Source of the DNA: Phymatolithon calcareum
Taxonomy: Eukaryota > Rhodophyta > Florideophyceae > Hapalidiales
Direction: 5' to 3'
Assembly (NCBI GenBank): GCA_977006965.1
Contig: OZ345363.1
Span: 1,860,001 to 1,924,000 of the forward strand
DNA length: 64,000 bases
The notes under the pieces were generated by a model. That model did no database searches. It worked only from the letters and a program-made list of their open reading frames with translations, and was not told where the DNA came from. The stretch's first letter is position 1, and every line of letters starts with the position of its first letter. Of the stretch, positions 10,610 through 19,688 are shown one piece after another. The position numbers were made by a program, and so were the translations under genes.

Positions 10610-10715
10610 CAATGAGAACGTTTCGACGAGAAAGGTGGAGGTTGAAGAATTAGATGATTGTCTTGCCTATGTGAAGATTCTTGAAACTTGTGGGCCAAGC
10701 AGTGTGTGCGGGTAA
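10605..10715 (+). pseudogene. Sel1-like repeat protein, displaced C-terminal part
   Basis: Thirty-six codons and a TAA stop that continue the frame of the gene at 2-1155 after removal of the 9.4-kb insertion. The join falls in a serine codon inside the AGCAG duplication. The peptide is acidic and helix-like (EVEELDDCLAYVKILE), consistent with the end of a helical-repeat protein. No other start codon or promoter is needed to explain it. This piece shows that the host frame was intact before the insertion. Confidence 0.7.
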
Positions 10716-11058
10716 TGAAGAAGGTTTAGAAATTGGCAATTAGTTGAGTTTCGTTTATCAACGTAGTATAGGAGATATCCTGCATGTCAAGCGAGTACTC
10801 TCGGTTGGCAGAATTAAGTAAATCGGCCCGTGCTGGGCTCTGTTGCAGAATCTGAAACATAAAAGTTAGTACACTTTCAGGACATCTTTAGTGGTGTCAA
10901 AGTCAACCGAGGACGAGCTTCATATCAAAATAGAACAGTATTTCTGGTAAAAATGCTACCAGTGGATTTGGTCACCAAAAAAATTTCTTGATGGAAGGGC
11001 GGCAGTAATTAATAGACTACGGCACATTGTTTCCTTCGTTTTACGTGTTTCCACTGAC
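10716..11058. other. Non-coding, probable 3' flank of the Sel1-repeat gene
   Basis: AT-rich, with no reading frame of note and no recognisable repeat. It lies between the gene's stop and the LINE-A insertion. Confidence 0.4.
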
Positions 11059-11070
11059 GCACGTGCGACT
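11059..11070 (+). repeat. LINE-A target-site duplication, left copy
   Basis: GCACGTGCGACT, repeated exactly at 12619-12630. The last T merges into the poly-T tail. Confidence 0.85.
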
Positions 11071-11256
11071 TTTTTTTTTTTTATTGCAATTTCTTTAAAG
11101 CCCCGCAGTCATACGAATATACGGGCAGGGCTTCCTCAGGTGCTGCCCTCGCTAGGGCGGCTCTACTCTTATGTCTGGCATTCTATCTGGGACCCTAGCA
11201 TGTGTTCGGTTGTTTTGATTGCTCTTCGTAACAGTTTCGAGGCGCCGCTTCTTCTT

Positions 11257-11892
11257 TTAGTACAGGTCTTCTTCATGCTGCATACTCTCGATGATGCTTT
11301 TGCTGAAGAGCAAAAGGTCATCTAATGCCTTCTCAGTTGCCGCTCTGTCGTCTTCCTTGAGTTCATAGACCGACAAGTTGCGATCCAGGGTCTCCATGTG
11401 CTCTCTGACTTTGTTTCCGAATCTATCTGCCATCAGTGTGGTAGACACTTGGGGAAATCTTCCAAAGGCGTACTGAACCGCCAGTTGCCTGTGTTTCAGT
11501 TGTGGAAATTTGAGTATTGCGGGTAGTTCTCTTGTCTTGTGGTATGGAATTTTCCTCTTTCTCTTTGATTCCAGGCTTTCTCCTTCCTTTTTCAGGAATG
11601 CTGATCGGAGTTCTTCTGCAGATTGGTTCTCTATTATGTGCTTCATCGCTTCATCAAACGGTTCTCTGGTTTCCATCGATGTGATGTCGTTACTTGTGAC
11701 TTGAAGCTCTTCTGAATTCCTTCTCTCTGGTGGTTGCATCAGAAACTTTTCTTTCTTCGCTATGGTCCTTCTCAGCATCTTGAAAGCTAGTATTTCCCGT
11801 CGATGGGAAGCAGCTTGGATTCGACATATTAGTCGAAGTCTATCCGTCTTTCCTCGTGCCAGTGGCCCGAAGACTTGTCTGAAAAACGTTTG
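11257..11892 (-). pseudogene. LINE-A C-terminal domain
   Basis: In frame with the RT fragment after the single TAA; an ATG-initiated stretch of 173 codons begins at 11778. Charged and helical, with the phrase RQLAVQYAFGRFPQ and the ending IIESMQHEEDLY. LINE-B has a matching LLAVKWLFGRFPP, and the fragment at 48.8-49.1 kb ends LIERMENEEGLY, so this is a conserved C-terminal region of the family with no recognised domain. Confidence 0.7.
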
Positions 11893-12618
11893 TTACACTT
11901 CCTTGACCGCGCTCTGGACATTTTCTGTCCACGGTGTTAAGTGCATAGCGTACTCCCAGCGAGGCTGGATTAATGCCTTGTATACTTGGATGCATTTATG
12001 TATGCCAATTCCCTTCTTGAATACCCCTAGTGCACGGAGCTCGTACAGAGCGATCCTAGCCTTCTTGAGGCGTTGCAACATCAGTGTATCTGTGACCCCC
12101 TCTGGTCGTAGGGATACTCCGAGGTAGGTGACTTCCGCGACATGTGCGAGGGCCTTATTAGCCAGCTGGAATGTCACGCCCGCTGTCTCATCCGATTCAA
12201 GTATCTCGCTTTTTCCTTGTTTCGTGTTCCATGTCATCCCTCGTTCTTGGGCCCATTGAGTGGCTTTGTCTAGCAATCCCTGCAGAGCGGAAGGTGATTT
12301 CGCTAGAAGAATTAAGTCGTCTGCGAAGAGGATTGAAGGAACGTCGGCCCATTCTCTGGGCACTTCTCCCATGCGTTCCGCAAACTCGTCCATGAAGATG
12401 TTGTAAAGACTTGGACTGAGAGGGGACCCCTGTGGTACTCCTCTGTCCACTAGAAACCAGTTCTTATCAGTATCTCCGATGGTTGACACCCAGGACGGTG
12501 TCAAGAATGCTTCCGTCATAGCGCATAGCTTTGGTGGCAGTACCTGTCTCATTCTGGCCACCAGATGTTTTCTTGGGACAGTGTCGTATGCTGCCTTGAG
12601 GTCCAGTACTGCTACGAT
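11893..12618 (-). pseudogene. LINE-A reverse transcriptase fragment
   Basis: LINE-type RT starting at catalytic motif A (AVLDLKAAYDTVPRKHL), then GVPQGSPLSPSLYNIFMD (motif B), SILFADDLILLA (motif C, FADD) and TYLGVSLRPEG (motif E region). The N-terminal RT motifs and the endonuclease are missing because of 5' truncation. The frame ends at TAA 11893-11895, but the same frame continues beyond it into the C-terminal domain, so one nonsense change has broken it. Its nearest relative in the window is LINE-B (RFVAVLDLSAAYDRVP, FVDDVQL). Confidence 0.85.
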
Positions 12619-12630
12619 GCACGTGCGACT
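12619..12630 (+). repeat. LINE-A target-site duplication, right copy
   Basis: GCACGTGCGACT, matching 11059-11070; it marks the truncated 5' end of LINE-A. Confidence 0.85.
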
Positions 12631-13171
12631 GCTTCATGTACCACTCTCAGAATCGTTCCACTCTGTTGAGATGCAAAAAAGCTGAGTTCGGTGTAGAATG
12701 CTCCCACAAAAAGACAATACAAACCTGTCGACTTTGTGACATGTAAAAACCGCTCATGTTGCTATTCCTCGTAGCTCAGAAACTTTATTACGCTTGTAAG
12801 GATATGTAGCACTCCACATAGCGGTCGATCTCTTCAGTTGTCACACGGGATGGGGGGAAAATAATCGATGGGCGTATTGCACCCGCCCGTTGTGCAGACG
12901 CGGTGCCACGAAGGCGTGCGAAATGAAGGCGGACATTCTTCAGCGCTGAAGACGATTCTCGCTCGAGTGTTACGCGAGATGAGATGAAGGATAGGAAAGT
13001 CGGCTCCCGTGCGCCAACAGAACGCGTGTGTGTGCGAGAAGCGTTTATGGAATGGCACTGGACAGATTTGGCGAAAAACCTGTACAGTAGGTTTTCGCCT
13101 CCTCGAGTCGGCATATCCTACCATTGTACAATTAAGCACAACTCGACGGCATCGCAAAGCTCCCCGTCCTC
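12631..13171. other. Spacer with a possible minus-strand ORF 12788-13114
   Basis: A 108-codon minus-strand ORF (ATG 13114) ends IDRYVECYISLQA and is followed at once by TAATAAAG, which could be a polyadenylation signal. No family is recognised. The stretch around 13010-13110 resembles 17470-17560 at the DNA level (GAGAAGCGTTTATGGAAT) and, in another frame, at the protein level (PFHKRFSHTH against LFHKRFSVRISHTH), so it is probably an old repeat, not a host gene. Confidence 0.3.
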
Positions 13172-13780
13172 ATGCGTTACACAATGACCTTGAATCCTTC
13201 TATCAAGATCTGCACATTTAACGTTGGCGGCTCTCCGGAAATGCCGCGTATGGTCGAGGAGCTCTTCGAGAACAACGCAGTTGATATTCTCGGGATTTCG
13301 GAGACATGGCAAAAGGAGGACCAATCGCTGAGGGTCCCCTATAATCAGGTATCCACGACAAGGCCATGCCCACCACGTGCTAAGCCTAGGGGTGGGGTCG
13401 CCCTCCTCATGCGCAAAGGATTCCCCTTCAAAATTAACGTTAAGTGTCGCCACGCGACGGATCACGCCCAGATCCTGGTGATGATGGTGGCGGGAATAAA
13501 CGTCGCCGTGGCGTACCTATCCTCGAATACCACGAGAAAAGAGACTGTGAAGTACCTGGACCTAGTACAAACACACTGCAGAGGAAGTCGGTGCTCATGG
13601 GCGATCTCGATGCCCGTCACCAACACTGGGACACGAAATCAAAGATGAGAGGGCGGCATCTAGTTCAATGGGCTGCAAACTCGAACTGGCGCATTCACAC
13701 AGCACCAGTTGCCACATACAGATCAACGAGAGGAAACAGGAACATCGATTTGTTTGCCGCCAAATCGCTGGACACGACAA
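13172..13780 (+). pseudogene. LINE-B apurinic-type endonuclease domain
   Basis: N-terminal exonuclease-endonuclease-phosphatase fold. It reads IKICTFNVGG (first strand with Asn), DILGISETW (catalytic Glu), GGVALLMRKG, then after a frame change near 13570-13600 VLMGDLDARHQHWDTKS (GDxNAxH-like) and TYRSTRGNRNIDLFAA near the end. This enzyme nicks the target DNA in target-primed reverse transcription. The frame change separates the two halves of the active site, so the copy is dead. Confidence 0.75.
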
Positions 13781-14527
13781 GGGTGAAATCTCCCACCGGG
13801 ATTTGGGATAGAATACGCAATGGACAAATCCCAGTCTCTATGGACGTGAACCATAGGAAACCGGCCCCAGCTAAGGTGGAATCGTTCATCTCAGCGACAG
13901 TGAGAAAGAGCGAGGAGAGAGCAAAAAGCGCGGCCAAAGCGATGGAAAAATGCGGGCCCAGCATGTTAGGGGAACTGCGATGTTGCCGTCACAAGAAGGG
14001 GTTGGACAAGTGGCACAAGAAATTCCAGCGGCTCGTAACCAAACCGTGGACAAACAAGCACCGCCGACCGCCACGCTTTAAACCATTCTGGACGCGAAAT
14101 CTGGACCGAATGGCAAAGAGAGAACCCTCGTGTACCGGAAAGCCAAGAAGACAATGAGAACGGAGGACTGGAAAACATACAAGAAGTTCCGAAACGAAAT
14201 GCGCGCTGCAGTACGAAAGGCGAAAACCGGGCAGTATACCAAATACATCGATGATGTTGAAGATCAGTCACCCCGCAAAGCCATGGAGACGCTGAGCAAA
14301 ATCTTAAGATGTAAGCGGAAACTAAGAGGGATTAATCGAGCGCTGGGGGCTCCCGTGCGCCCACACATGTTCACAGCCCATATCTCCAACGTATGCAAAG
14401 CGGAGAAAGCCTGGAACACTACCCTAACTCATTCATAGTGTCGAAGACACTTCGGGAAGGGATCAAAAGTGCAGTCCGGCGAGCACCACGAGGAAAAGCA
14501 CTGGGGCCTGACAGGATCTGAGTTGAA
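13781..14527 (+). pseudogene. LINE-B linker between endonuclease and RT
   Basis: Basic, helical sequence in two frames (13781-14157 and 14130-14438), with phrases such as FWTRNLDRMAKRE and WKTYKKFRNEMRAAVRKAKTGQY. The latter is the usual wk.yrr.Rn...r.v...K pattern seen upstream of LINE RTs. Confidence 0.6.
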
Positions 14528-15370
14528 ATGCTCCAAGCAAATCCGGAAATGAGCGGGAACCTGATTGTGCCCCTAAGGGAGATGTGCGGCAAGCTGAAAT
14601 GCATCCCGACGGCATGGCGAAGAGCGACGCTGATTCCAATGTACAAGAAAGGAGCGACACACGAAGTTGGGAACTACAGACCGATATCGCTCCTAAGCCA
14701 AGTGCGGAAAATAATTGACGCTGCCATGGACTCGGCGATACGCAGCCGGTACAAGTTTCACCTCTTTCAATTAGGATTCCAAAAAAATAAGGGGACAGAG
14801 CTCGCGATACTAAGGTCCACGAGCACAATGAATAAGGGGCACCGCTTTGTAGCCGTTCTCGATCTCTCGGCGGCATACGATCGGGTTCCCAGGGACATAC
14901 TCCAGAAGCGTGTGGACAAATGCCTACCCGCAGACTTAGCGGAAATGGTCAGATACCTGCTCAACCCATCCTTGATTACAGCGGCCAAAGAAGAGGAAAA
15001 GAAGTGGCTCCTTATTGACCGCGGAGTCCCCCAAGGATCGCCCCTGAGCCCCTGCTTGTACAACTTGTTCATGGACACATTCGCGTTAGCAATGGAAAAA
15101 GCACCTCGACACATGTCGAAGCACCCCGCGATACTTTTCGTGGACGACGTGCAGCTCCAAGCCGCTAATTCCGATGGTATGCAATGGCTTTTGGATACGG
15201 CGACGAGCTGGGCCACAGAAAATGGAATGACATGGAACACTAAGAAAGGAAAAAGCGAACTGCTTATCTATCCTGGATTATTCAAACGCAAGTTCCGGCT
15301 CTCAGGCCAGGACCTCCACGAAACCCGCCACTGGAATACCTGGAAATCACGATCGAAAACACGGGAGTAA
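14528..15370 (+). pseudogene. LINE-B reverse transcriptase
   Basis: Long open stretch with the standard LINE RT motifs: IPTAWRRATLIPMYKKG (motif 0/1), NYRPISLLS (motif 2), FVAVLDLSAAYDRVPRDIL (A), RGVPQGSPLSPCLYNLFMD (B), AILFVDDVQL (C, VDD in place of ADD) and MTWNTKKGKSE (D). The frame breaks at 15370; downstream sequence continues the protein in another frame. The immediate 5' codon (14518-14520, TGA) shows that the upstream frame is interrupted too. Confidence 0.85.
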
Positions 15371-16190
15371 CCCACCACGCAACACTAAAGCGCGTCAACG
15401 CGGCGAAGGGAATCATCATGTGACTAAAAGACCTGGGAGTCCAAGCGCAAGGACTAGCTACTACCAGGAACATAGCAATGTACAAGGCTATTGTGCAGTG
15501 CAGATGGGAGTACGCGATACACCTCACGTCATGGACAAACTCAGTCGAAACGCAGATTAACCAAGCGGATGGTCTGTTCTACTCTGTTCCCTTCGGTAAC
15601 TACGCGAAACGATTGCACGCTCGAATGCGAGCCCTCTGCAGAATTACTGCACCTAAGATAAGAAGAGCGCAACTCGGAGAGTACTTCGCGCAGAGGCTTC
15701 TACGAGGGAAGGACGAAATCGAGAAGGAAGCAAACTACGAAGGAAAAGAAGGGGACATACAGCAAGCAGAGAGGGATATCCGCTATCTGCAAGAGCACGA
15801 GCTCCTAAGAGGCAGTACCGAGCGAGCCTACGCGGGTTGGTGACCCACAAACACGAGAGCCACCGCCGGCGGCAGGAATGGATTGAAAAGGAAGAAGAAA
15901 AAGAGAGAAAAATTGCCGTCGATACTAAGGAGAAAGTAAGCCCTGTACTCCAAATTCGATCCAGGAAACACCGACTCCTAGCAGTCAAGTGGCTCTTTGG
16001 CCGCTTCCCACCACGAAGAGCAGAGTCTTACATTGAACATTTCAACGAGGTCCCGGAAGAGAGTCTGAAAACTCTGCAACGAAATTTAACAAGTCCAAGA
16101 GCAGAAGAATCTTGGGAAGAAGGGACGAAAACGGCGATTGACAGACCTTTGGCATTGGAAATCCATATGATAGAAGAAATTATAGTGTAA
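15371..16190 (+). pseudogene. LINE-B C-terminal domain
   Basis: Two frames, 15478-15843 and 15837-16190, overlapping by 7 bp. They contain MYKAIVQCRWEYAIHLTSWT and LLAVKWLFGRFPPRRAE, the counterparts of VYKALIQPRWEYAMHLTPWT and LAVQYAFGRFPQ in LINE-A. Highly charged, helical; function within the LINE unknown. Confidence 0.7.
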
Positions 16191-16459
16191 TGTGACCTGA
16201 TTGGGTAATGAGATGGCAGTATGAACGGGAAGCTGTTCTGGTGTTGGTGAATACCGGCGTTGAGGGCTTCTAAAACAAAAACCTACAATTTCCCCCCCCG
16301 GAGCCACTTGAGACCCTTTGTTTCTTGTCTTCTCGACAGCGATTATTCCCGACCTCGAATTTGCGACAAAAACCCACCTCGGTCTCCTTTGGGACCTCGA
16401 AGGGGAAATTATCTCCACTGTCCTGTTGCACGCGGTGATTTCAGATTTGCAAGCAGTCC
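16191..16459. other. LINE-B 3' flank, no feature
   Basis: Includes a C-run near 16292-16300 and no clear poly-A tail. Nothing else seen. Confidence 0.3.
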
Positions 16460-16780
16460 TTATTTGGCTACAGCCTGAAACATGGTCAAGAAATCGTCCA
16501 GTGCTCTCTTTTTCAAGGCGCTGTCCTCTTTGGAGAGTCTCTCCTTTCTTTCGTTCTTTCTTTTACTGTGGGATTTCTCGAAGCTGATGGAACAATTCCG
16601 CATCCTTATGGCTCTAGTAGACCTTAACAGATACGAGTGGTACTTGACGTCACAACAGCTGTCCAAGCTGCACAAGGTGCAGACCATGGTCCAGCTTAAC
16701 ATCCATATCGCTACGCAGCCAATCTTCATTCGCCGTCCTTCAAAGGGATGCCCGGGTTGGAAACCATTTAGGACGTTCAC
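16460..16780 (-). pseudogene. LINE-related C-terminal fragment, minus strand
   Basis: The minus-strand reading ends KERLSKEDSALKKRALDDF and then LTMFQAVAK. This matches KDRLSKGDSAWTTGTLDH and LLAMFQAI in the plus-strand LINE fragment at 48.8 kb, and more weakly ATEKALDDLLLFSKS of LINE-A. Probably an old LINE relic; its 5' portion (CDVKYHSYLLRSTRAIRMRN) is unrecognised. Confidence 0.45.
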
Positions 16781-18895
16781 AGTAGCTAATCATCTCTTTC
16801 ATTTCCTTCTGTCCTCTCTCCCAGCTTCCTTGAGCGTTGCGGCACACCACACAGGACGGAATCCATGTACTACCATACTATCAGAAGGCGATAGTCTTCT
16901 CCCCTGGGGGGGCCGGAGCACAGCTCTTGTCATTTCAAAAAACCCTGCAATGTAGCGGGGAAAAATTCCTGAATGCAATCTTTGCTCCTTCCTGTGACGC
17001 ACAGGTGCACGGGTAGCCGGACCGGTTGTCAAAACCGGCCTGTATCAAATTCGCTTAAATTCGCAAGATTTCTTGGAAATCCAGCGACAGCGGGGTTGGG
17101 TCTGGCATTTCGAGCGTGACAAGTTCTCAATTTGCCGAGTCCCAGGCGAGCGCGTTCGCGATAGCGCCAGCCATTTCCGACGAATTACCGTCAGAAGAAT
17201 CGCGTTGCGCAGCATTACTGCTGCGGACACTTGCGCCGGCGCGGGCATGGGCATGGGCGCCCGCGCCGGAATCTTGTCCTTTCTCGCTTTTCGTCCGTTC
17301 GGTCCGGTCAGGTTCTGGACTTATCCTATGTCAGTCTCTCCTTTGAGAGGCCATTTATCTGGTCTTCGATAGTATCTTTCCCACTTTGGCCAGTGAGCTC
17401 AATGAGGGTGGAGTTACTCATTGGTGGGAACGTTCCAAATGACCATTTGATGGCAAATGTTATATGTCTTCTTGATGTGTGTGTGAGAAATTCTCACTGA
17501 GAAGCGTTTATGGAATAGCTTTGGCAAAAAAACTGCCCCCTCGAGGCGGCACATCCAACTGTCGTAAGTATCCAGGAGGTGAACGTCGGGTTCAGGTCCT
17601 TCATGAGACGACGGTAGAATCCGGACGGTCATACAAGTTAGTTAGGCAGAAACTGCAGGATGGATGTTGTACTTTCGGCAAGACGCCTTACAACTCGCTT
17701 GCTCAGAAACTCCGTACGGATGTAGTGACTTTGGCAGGCCAATGATACGCAATGGATGGTTGGTCGGCAGTCTGAATGCGTTGCTGACTTTCGTCGGAAG
17801 AGTAAGATTATCTTTCTATATCCTTGGGGGTTGGTTTCTGGTAGGTAAAGTTGATAGTGGTGACGTTCTCGAGAAAGACTTCAGTCACCGCTTAAGTGGT
17901 CTCTACATCAATCGATCTACATCTGAATGTCTGTCTACAATCTCTGAAGGTATCGAAAGTGTCAACGCGCGACACAATGTGTTTCACACCGTTCGCAATC
18001 CGCGCCTGTAGACTTTCTTGGCTCGCAGTCGCTCGACATTGCTCGCAGGCAACGGTATTTCCATTCAACTGTCGTTCCCCAACGGATTGATAAACTCGCT
18101 ATCGTGGTTAGAGAGACACCACCTGACGTATGATGTTTCCTGATCTGCGCCATCTCCGCCGCCAGATTTAAAACACTAATACACATACAGCGCCAGTGGG
18201 TTGCGTTCTGCCTAAAAAATCCAAATACAGTATTAAGGACCTACACCCCCATCTTAGAATTTCACTTTTTTTATGAGCTTGGGAATCCGAGAAGCTCATT
18301 GGACACTTTCTGTTATGGCAGTATATAACTGGCTAAGCAAAAAAAGTCTTCGCGCCGTGGAAACGTTTTCTAGAAATTCTCAGCAGAGGGTTCCTTCTAA
18401 AATCCGAACAGCTCCTTAAACGCGCAGTTTAAGACCACTTCCTGATCCGTTCTTCGCATTTTGAAAACTTTTATAAAGAGGCAAGAACGTATGTTACGCA
18501 AAAACCAAAAAAATAAAAGGGCTGAAATAAGGAGTGTAGAGCACTTTTCGGAATTCTGATCATGAAAAAGAATCAATTATCTCGAAAAGGACTATTTTAT
18601 TTTCTTATTGCCTCGGTCAAAAGTTTCGAATGGTTGTAGACTACAACAGGAATACTGCAAATTTGGTAAAATCGAACGTCTAGGGGGCAAAAAAGCTCGC
18701 GCCGTGAGACCAAAACTTTTTTAAAATCGGCAAAGGGACAGGTGAAAAATATAGTAAAATTCACGTTGCGCCCCAACGAGAAGCTAAAACTGTTCGAAGG
18801 AAACACAGTAAGCATTTTTCTGTAATGATTGATTAGAGCCGAACATTGGAAACTTTTGCTGACTTCATATTTGAAAATATTTCATTTATTTCTAC
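16781..18895. other. Non-coding stretch, no confident gene
   Basis: Only short, overlapping frames. 17470-17560 is a diverged copy of 13010-13110 (GAGAAGCGTTTATGGAAT shared). 17233-17272 is a GC-rich run with GGGCATGGGCATGGGCGCC. 18250-18890 is AT-rich. Minus-strand codons 18833-18888 may belong to the ORF that resumes at 19266 (see the MITE). Confidence 0.4.
18889..18895 (+). repeat. MITE-1 target-site duplication, left
   Basis: TTTCTAC, repeated at 19266-19272. Confidence 0.75.
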
Positions 18896-19265
18896 CAGGG
18901 GAATGTTATGGGGGGGAGCAACGCTGACTTCACAAGTTACATAAATTTAATTGTGAAAGATACCCCTTCGTGTGCCGACTGGATTATGAGTTTACTTGAT
19001 AATCAAAAGAACTTCGACGAAGCAGGGTAGTTCCTTTATTTTCCATTATTTCTCTCCACAAAGCCTTGTCCTGCAACGAGAACTACCGCTACATTGGCAA
19101 ACTCCCAATGTTTGTGCCAACCGACCATATTTTTTCCCATTAGAAACATGCATATATGATACATTTTCACATCGTATGAAAAGCTTCATAGAAATTGTAT
19201 GAACCCATTTTCAGAAAAGCAGTATGAAAACGAGTTTGCGTTACTCCCCCCATAACATTCCCCTG
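18896..19265. mobile_element. MITE-1, 370 bp, TIR CAGGGG, non-autonomous DNA transposon
   Basis: Terminal inverted repeats of about 28 bp, CAGGGGAATGTTATGGGGGG then AG(C/T)AACGC, are at 18896-18924 and 19238-19265 and differ by one G and one C/T. They are flanked by TTTCTAC on both sides (18889-18895, 19266-19272). The CAGGGG end resembles hAT termini; hAT duplications are usually 8 bp, so the superfamily is tentative. No transposase inside. Confidence 0.8.
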
Positions 19266-19272
19266 TTTCTAC
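19266..19272 (+). repeat. MITE-1 target-site duplication, right
   Basis: TTTCTAC, repeated from 18889-18895. Confidence 0.75.
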
Positions 19273-19436
19273 ACATTTTCTTGAAACTGGATACAGTCCT
19301 GTCCGTGCAAACGACATAATTAAAAATTTCATCCAGTTTATGAGCATTGTTTCGGCCAGTGAGAGCGCTTCAAAGATGGGAATGTAGGCCCTTAAGTATA
19401 CTTTTGTATTTGTATCCGCCCCGGCTCCAGAGAGCA

Positions 19437-19441
19437 CGTTT
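19437..19441 (+). repeat. Copia-2 target-site duplication, left (CGTTT)
   Basis: CGTTT directly before TGTGAAAG and again at 24902-24906 directly after CTGACA. Confidence 0.85.
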
Positions 19442-19646
19442 TGTGAAAGAACTAATCATAAATGCTGCTGACACTGCTGGATCCGTGAGTGCCGAGATCT
19501 AATTCTCTTTCCACGTGTAACTTAGGGTTACACCTCCGGAGAATCATCTGTAATCTCAACAGATCTAAAAATAAAAACCTTGCTTCTGCTGTTCTCCTCC
19601 CGGAGAGACAGTCAGAGAATTTCCTACTGATACTCGTATTCTGACA
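19442..19646 (+). repeat. Copia-2 5' LTR (205 bp)
   Basis: TGTGAAAGAACTAATC...CGTATTCTGACA. Contains an AATAAAAA-type polyadenylation signal (about 19570) in the R-like part. Confidence 0.9.
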
Positions 19647-19658
19647 TGGTAGCACCGG
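19647..19658 (+). promoter_or_regulatory. Copia-2 primer binding site
   Basis: TGGTAGCACCGG begins at the LTR end, so it is an ordinary tRNA 3'-end site (CCGGTGCTACCA). The implied acceptor stem starts A-G-C with A1:U72, which would fit an initiator tRNA; the tRNA identity is inferred. Confidence 0.6.
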
Positions 19659-19688
19659 AAAGTTAACCAACACAAAAACTTCGTAACC

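Larger units (their letters stand above)
11071..12618 (-). mobile_element. LINE-A: 5'-truncated non-LTR retrotransposon, minus strand
   Basis: Bounded by a 12-bp TSD, GCACGTGCGACT (11059-11070 and 12619-12630). The inner end on the left is a run of T (11070-11082), i.e. the poly-A tail of a minus-strand element. The 5' end is cut inside the RT (starting at VAVLDLKAAYD, motif A), the usual result of aborted target-primed reverse transcription. The sequence after the tail resembles that of the short LINE tails near 44.5, 46.8 and 49.2 kb. Confidence 0.85.
13172..16190 (+). mobile_element. LINE-B: nearly full-length, degenerate non-LTR retrotransposon
   Basis: One plus-strand element with endonuclease, linker, RT and C-terminal domain in order, broken into at least five frames by small indels and stops. 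No poly-A tail or TSD was recognised, so the ends are approximate. Similarity to LINE-A covers RT and C-terminus. Confidence 0.8.
18833..19437 (-). pseudogene. Possible DDE-transposase C-terminal fragment, split by MITE-1
   Basis: The minus-strand frame from 19437 reads ALSLAETMLINWMKFLIMSF then ARTGLYPVSRKCVE up to MITE-1. When MITE-1 and one TTTCTAC are removed, the same frame continues for 20 codons (INEIFSNMKSAKVSNVRL) to a TAA at 18833-18835. The phrase ARTGLYP resembles the FrxTGIYP motif near the end of pogo-like and other DDE transposases; this is a weak resemblance. The 5' side is closed by a TGA in the restored site of Copia-2, so only a fragment remains. Confidence 0.35.

Noticed and set aside
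18896-19265. MITE-1 as a host hairpin regulatory element
   Set aside because: Exact 7-bp flanking duplications and a restored reading frame point to a transposon insertion.
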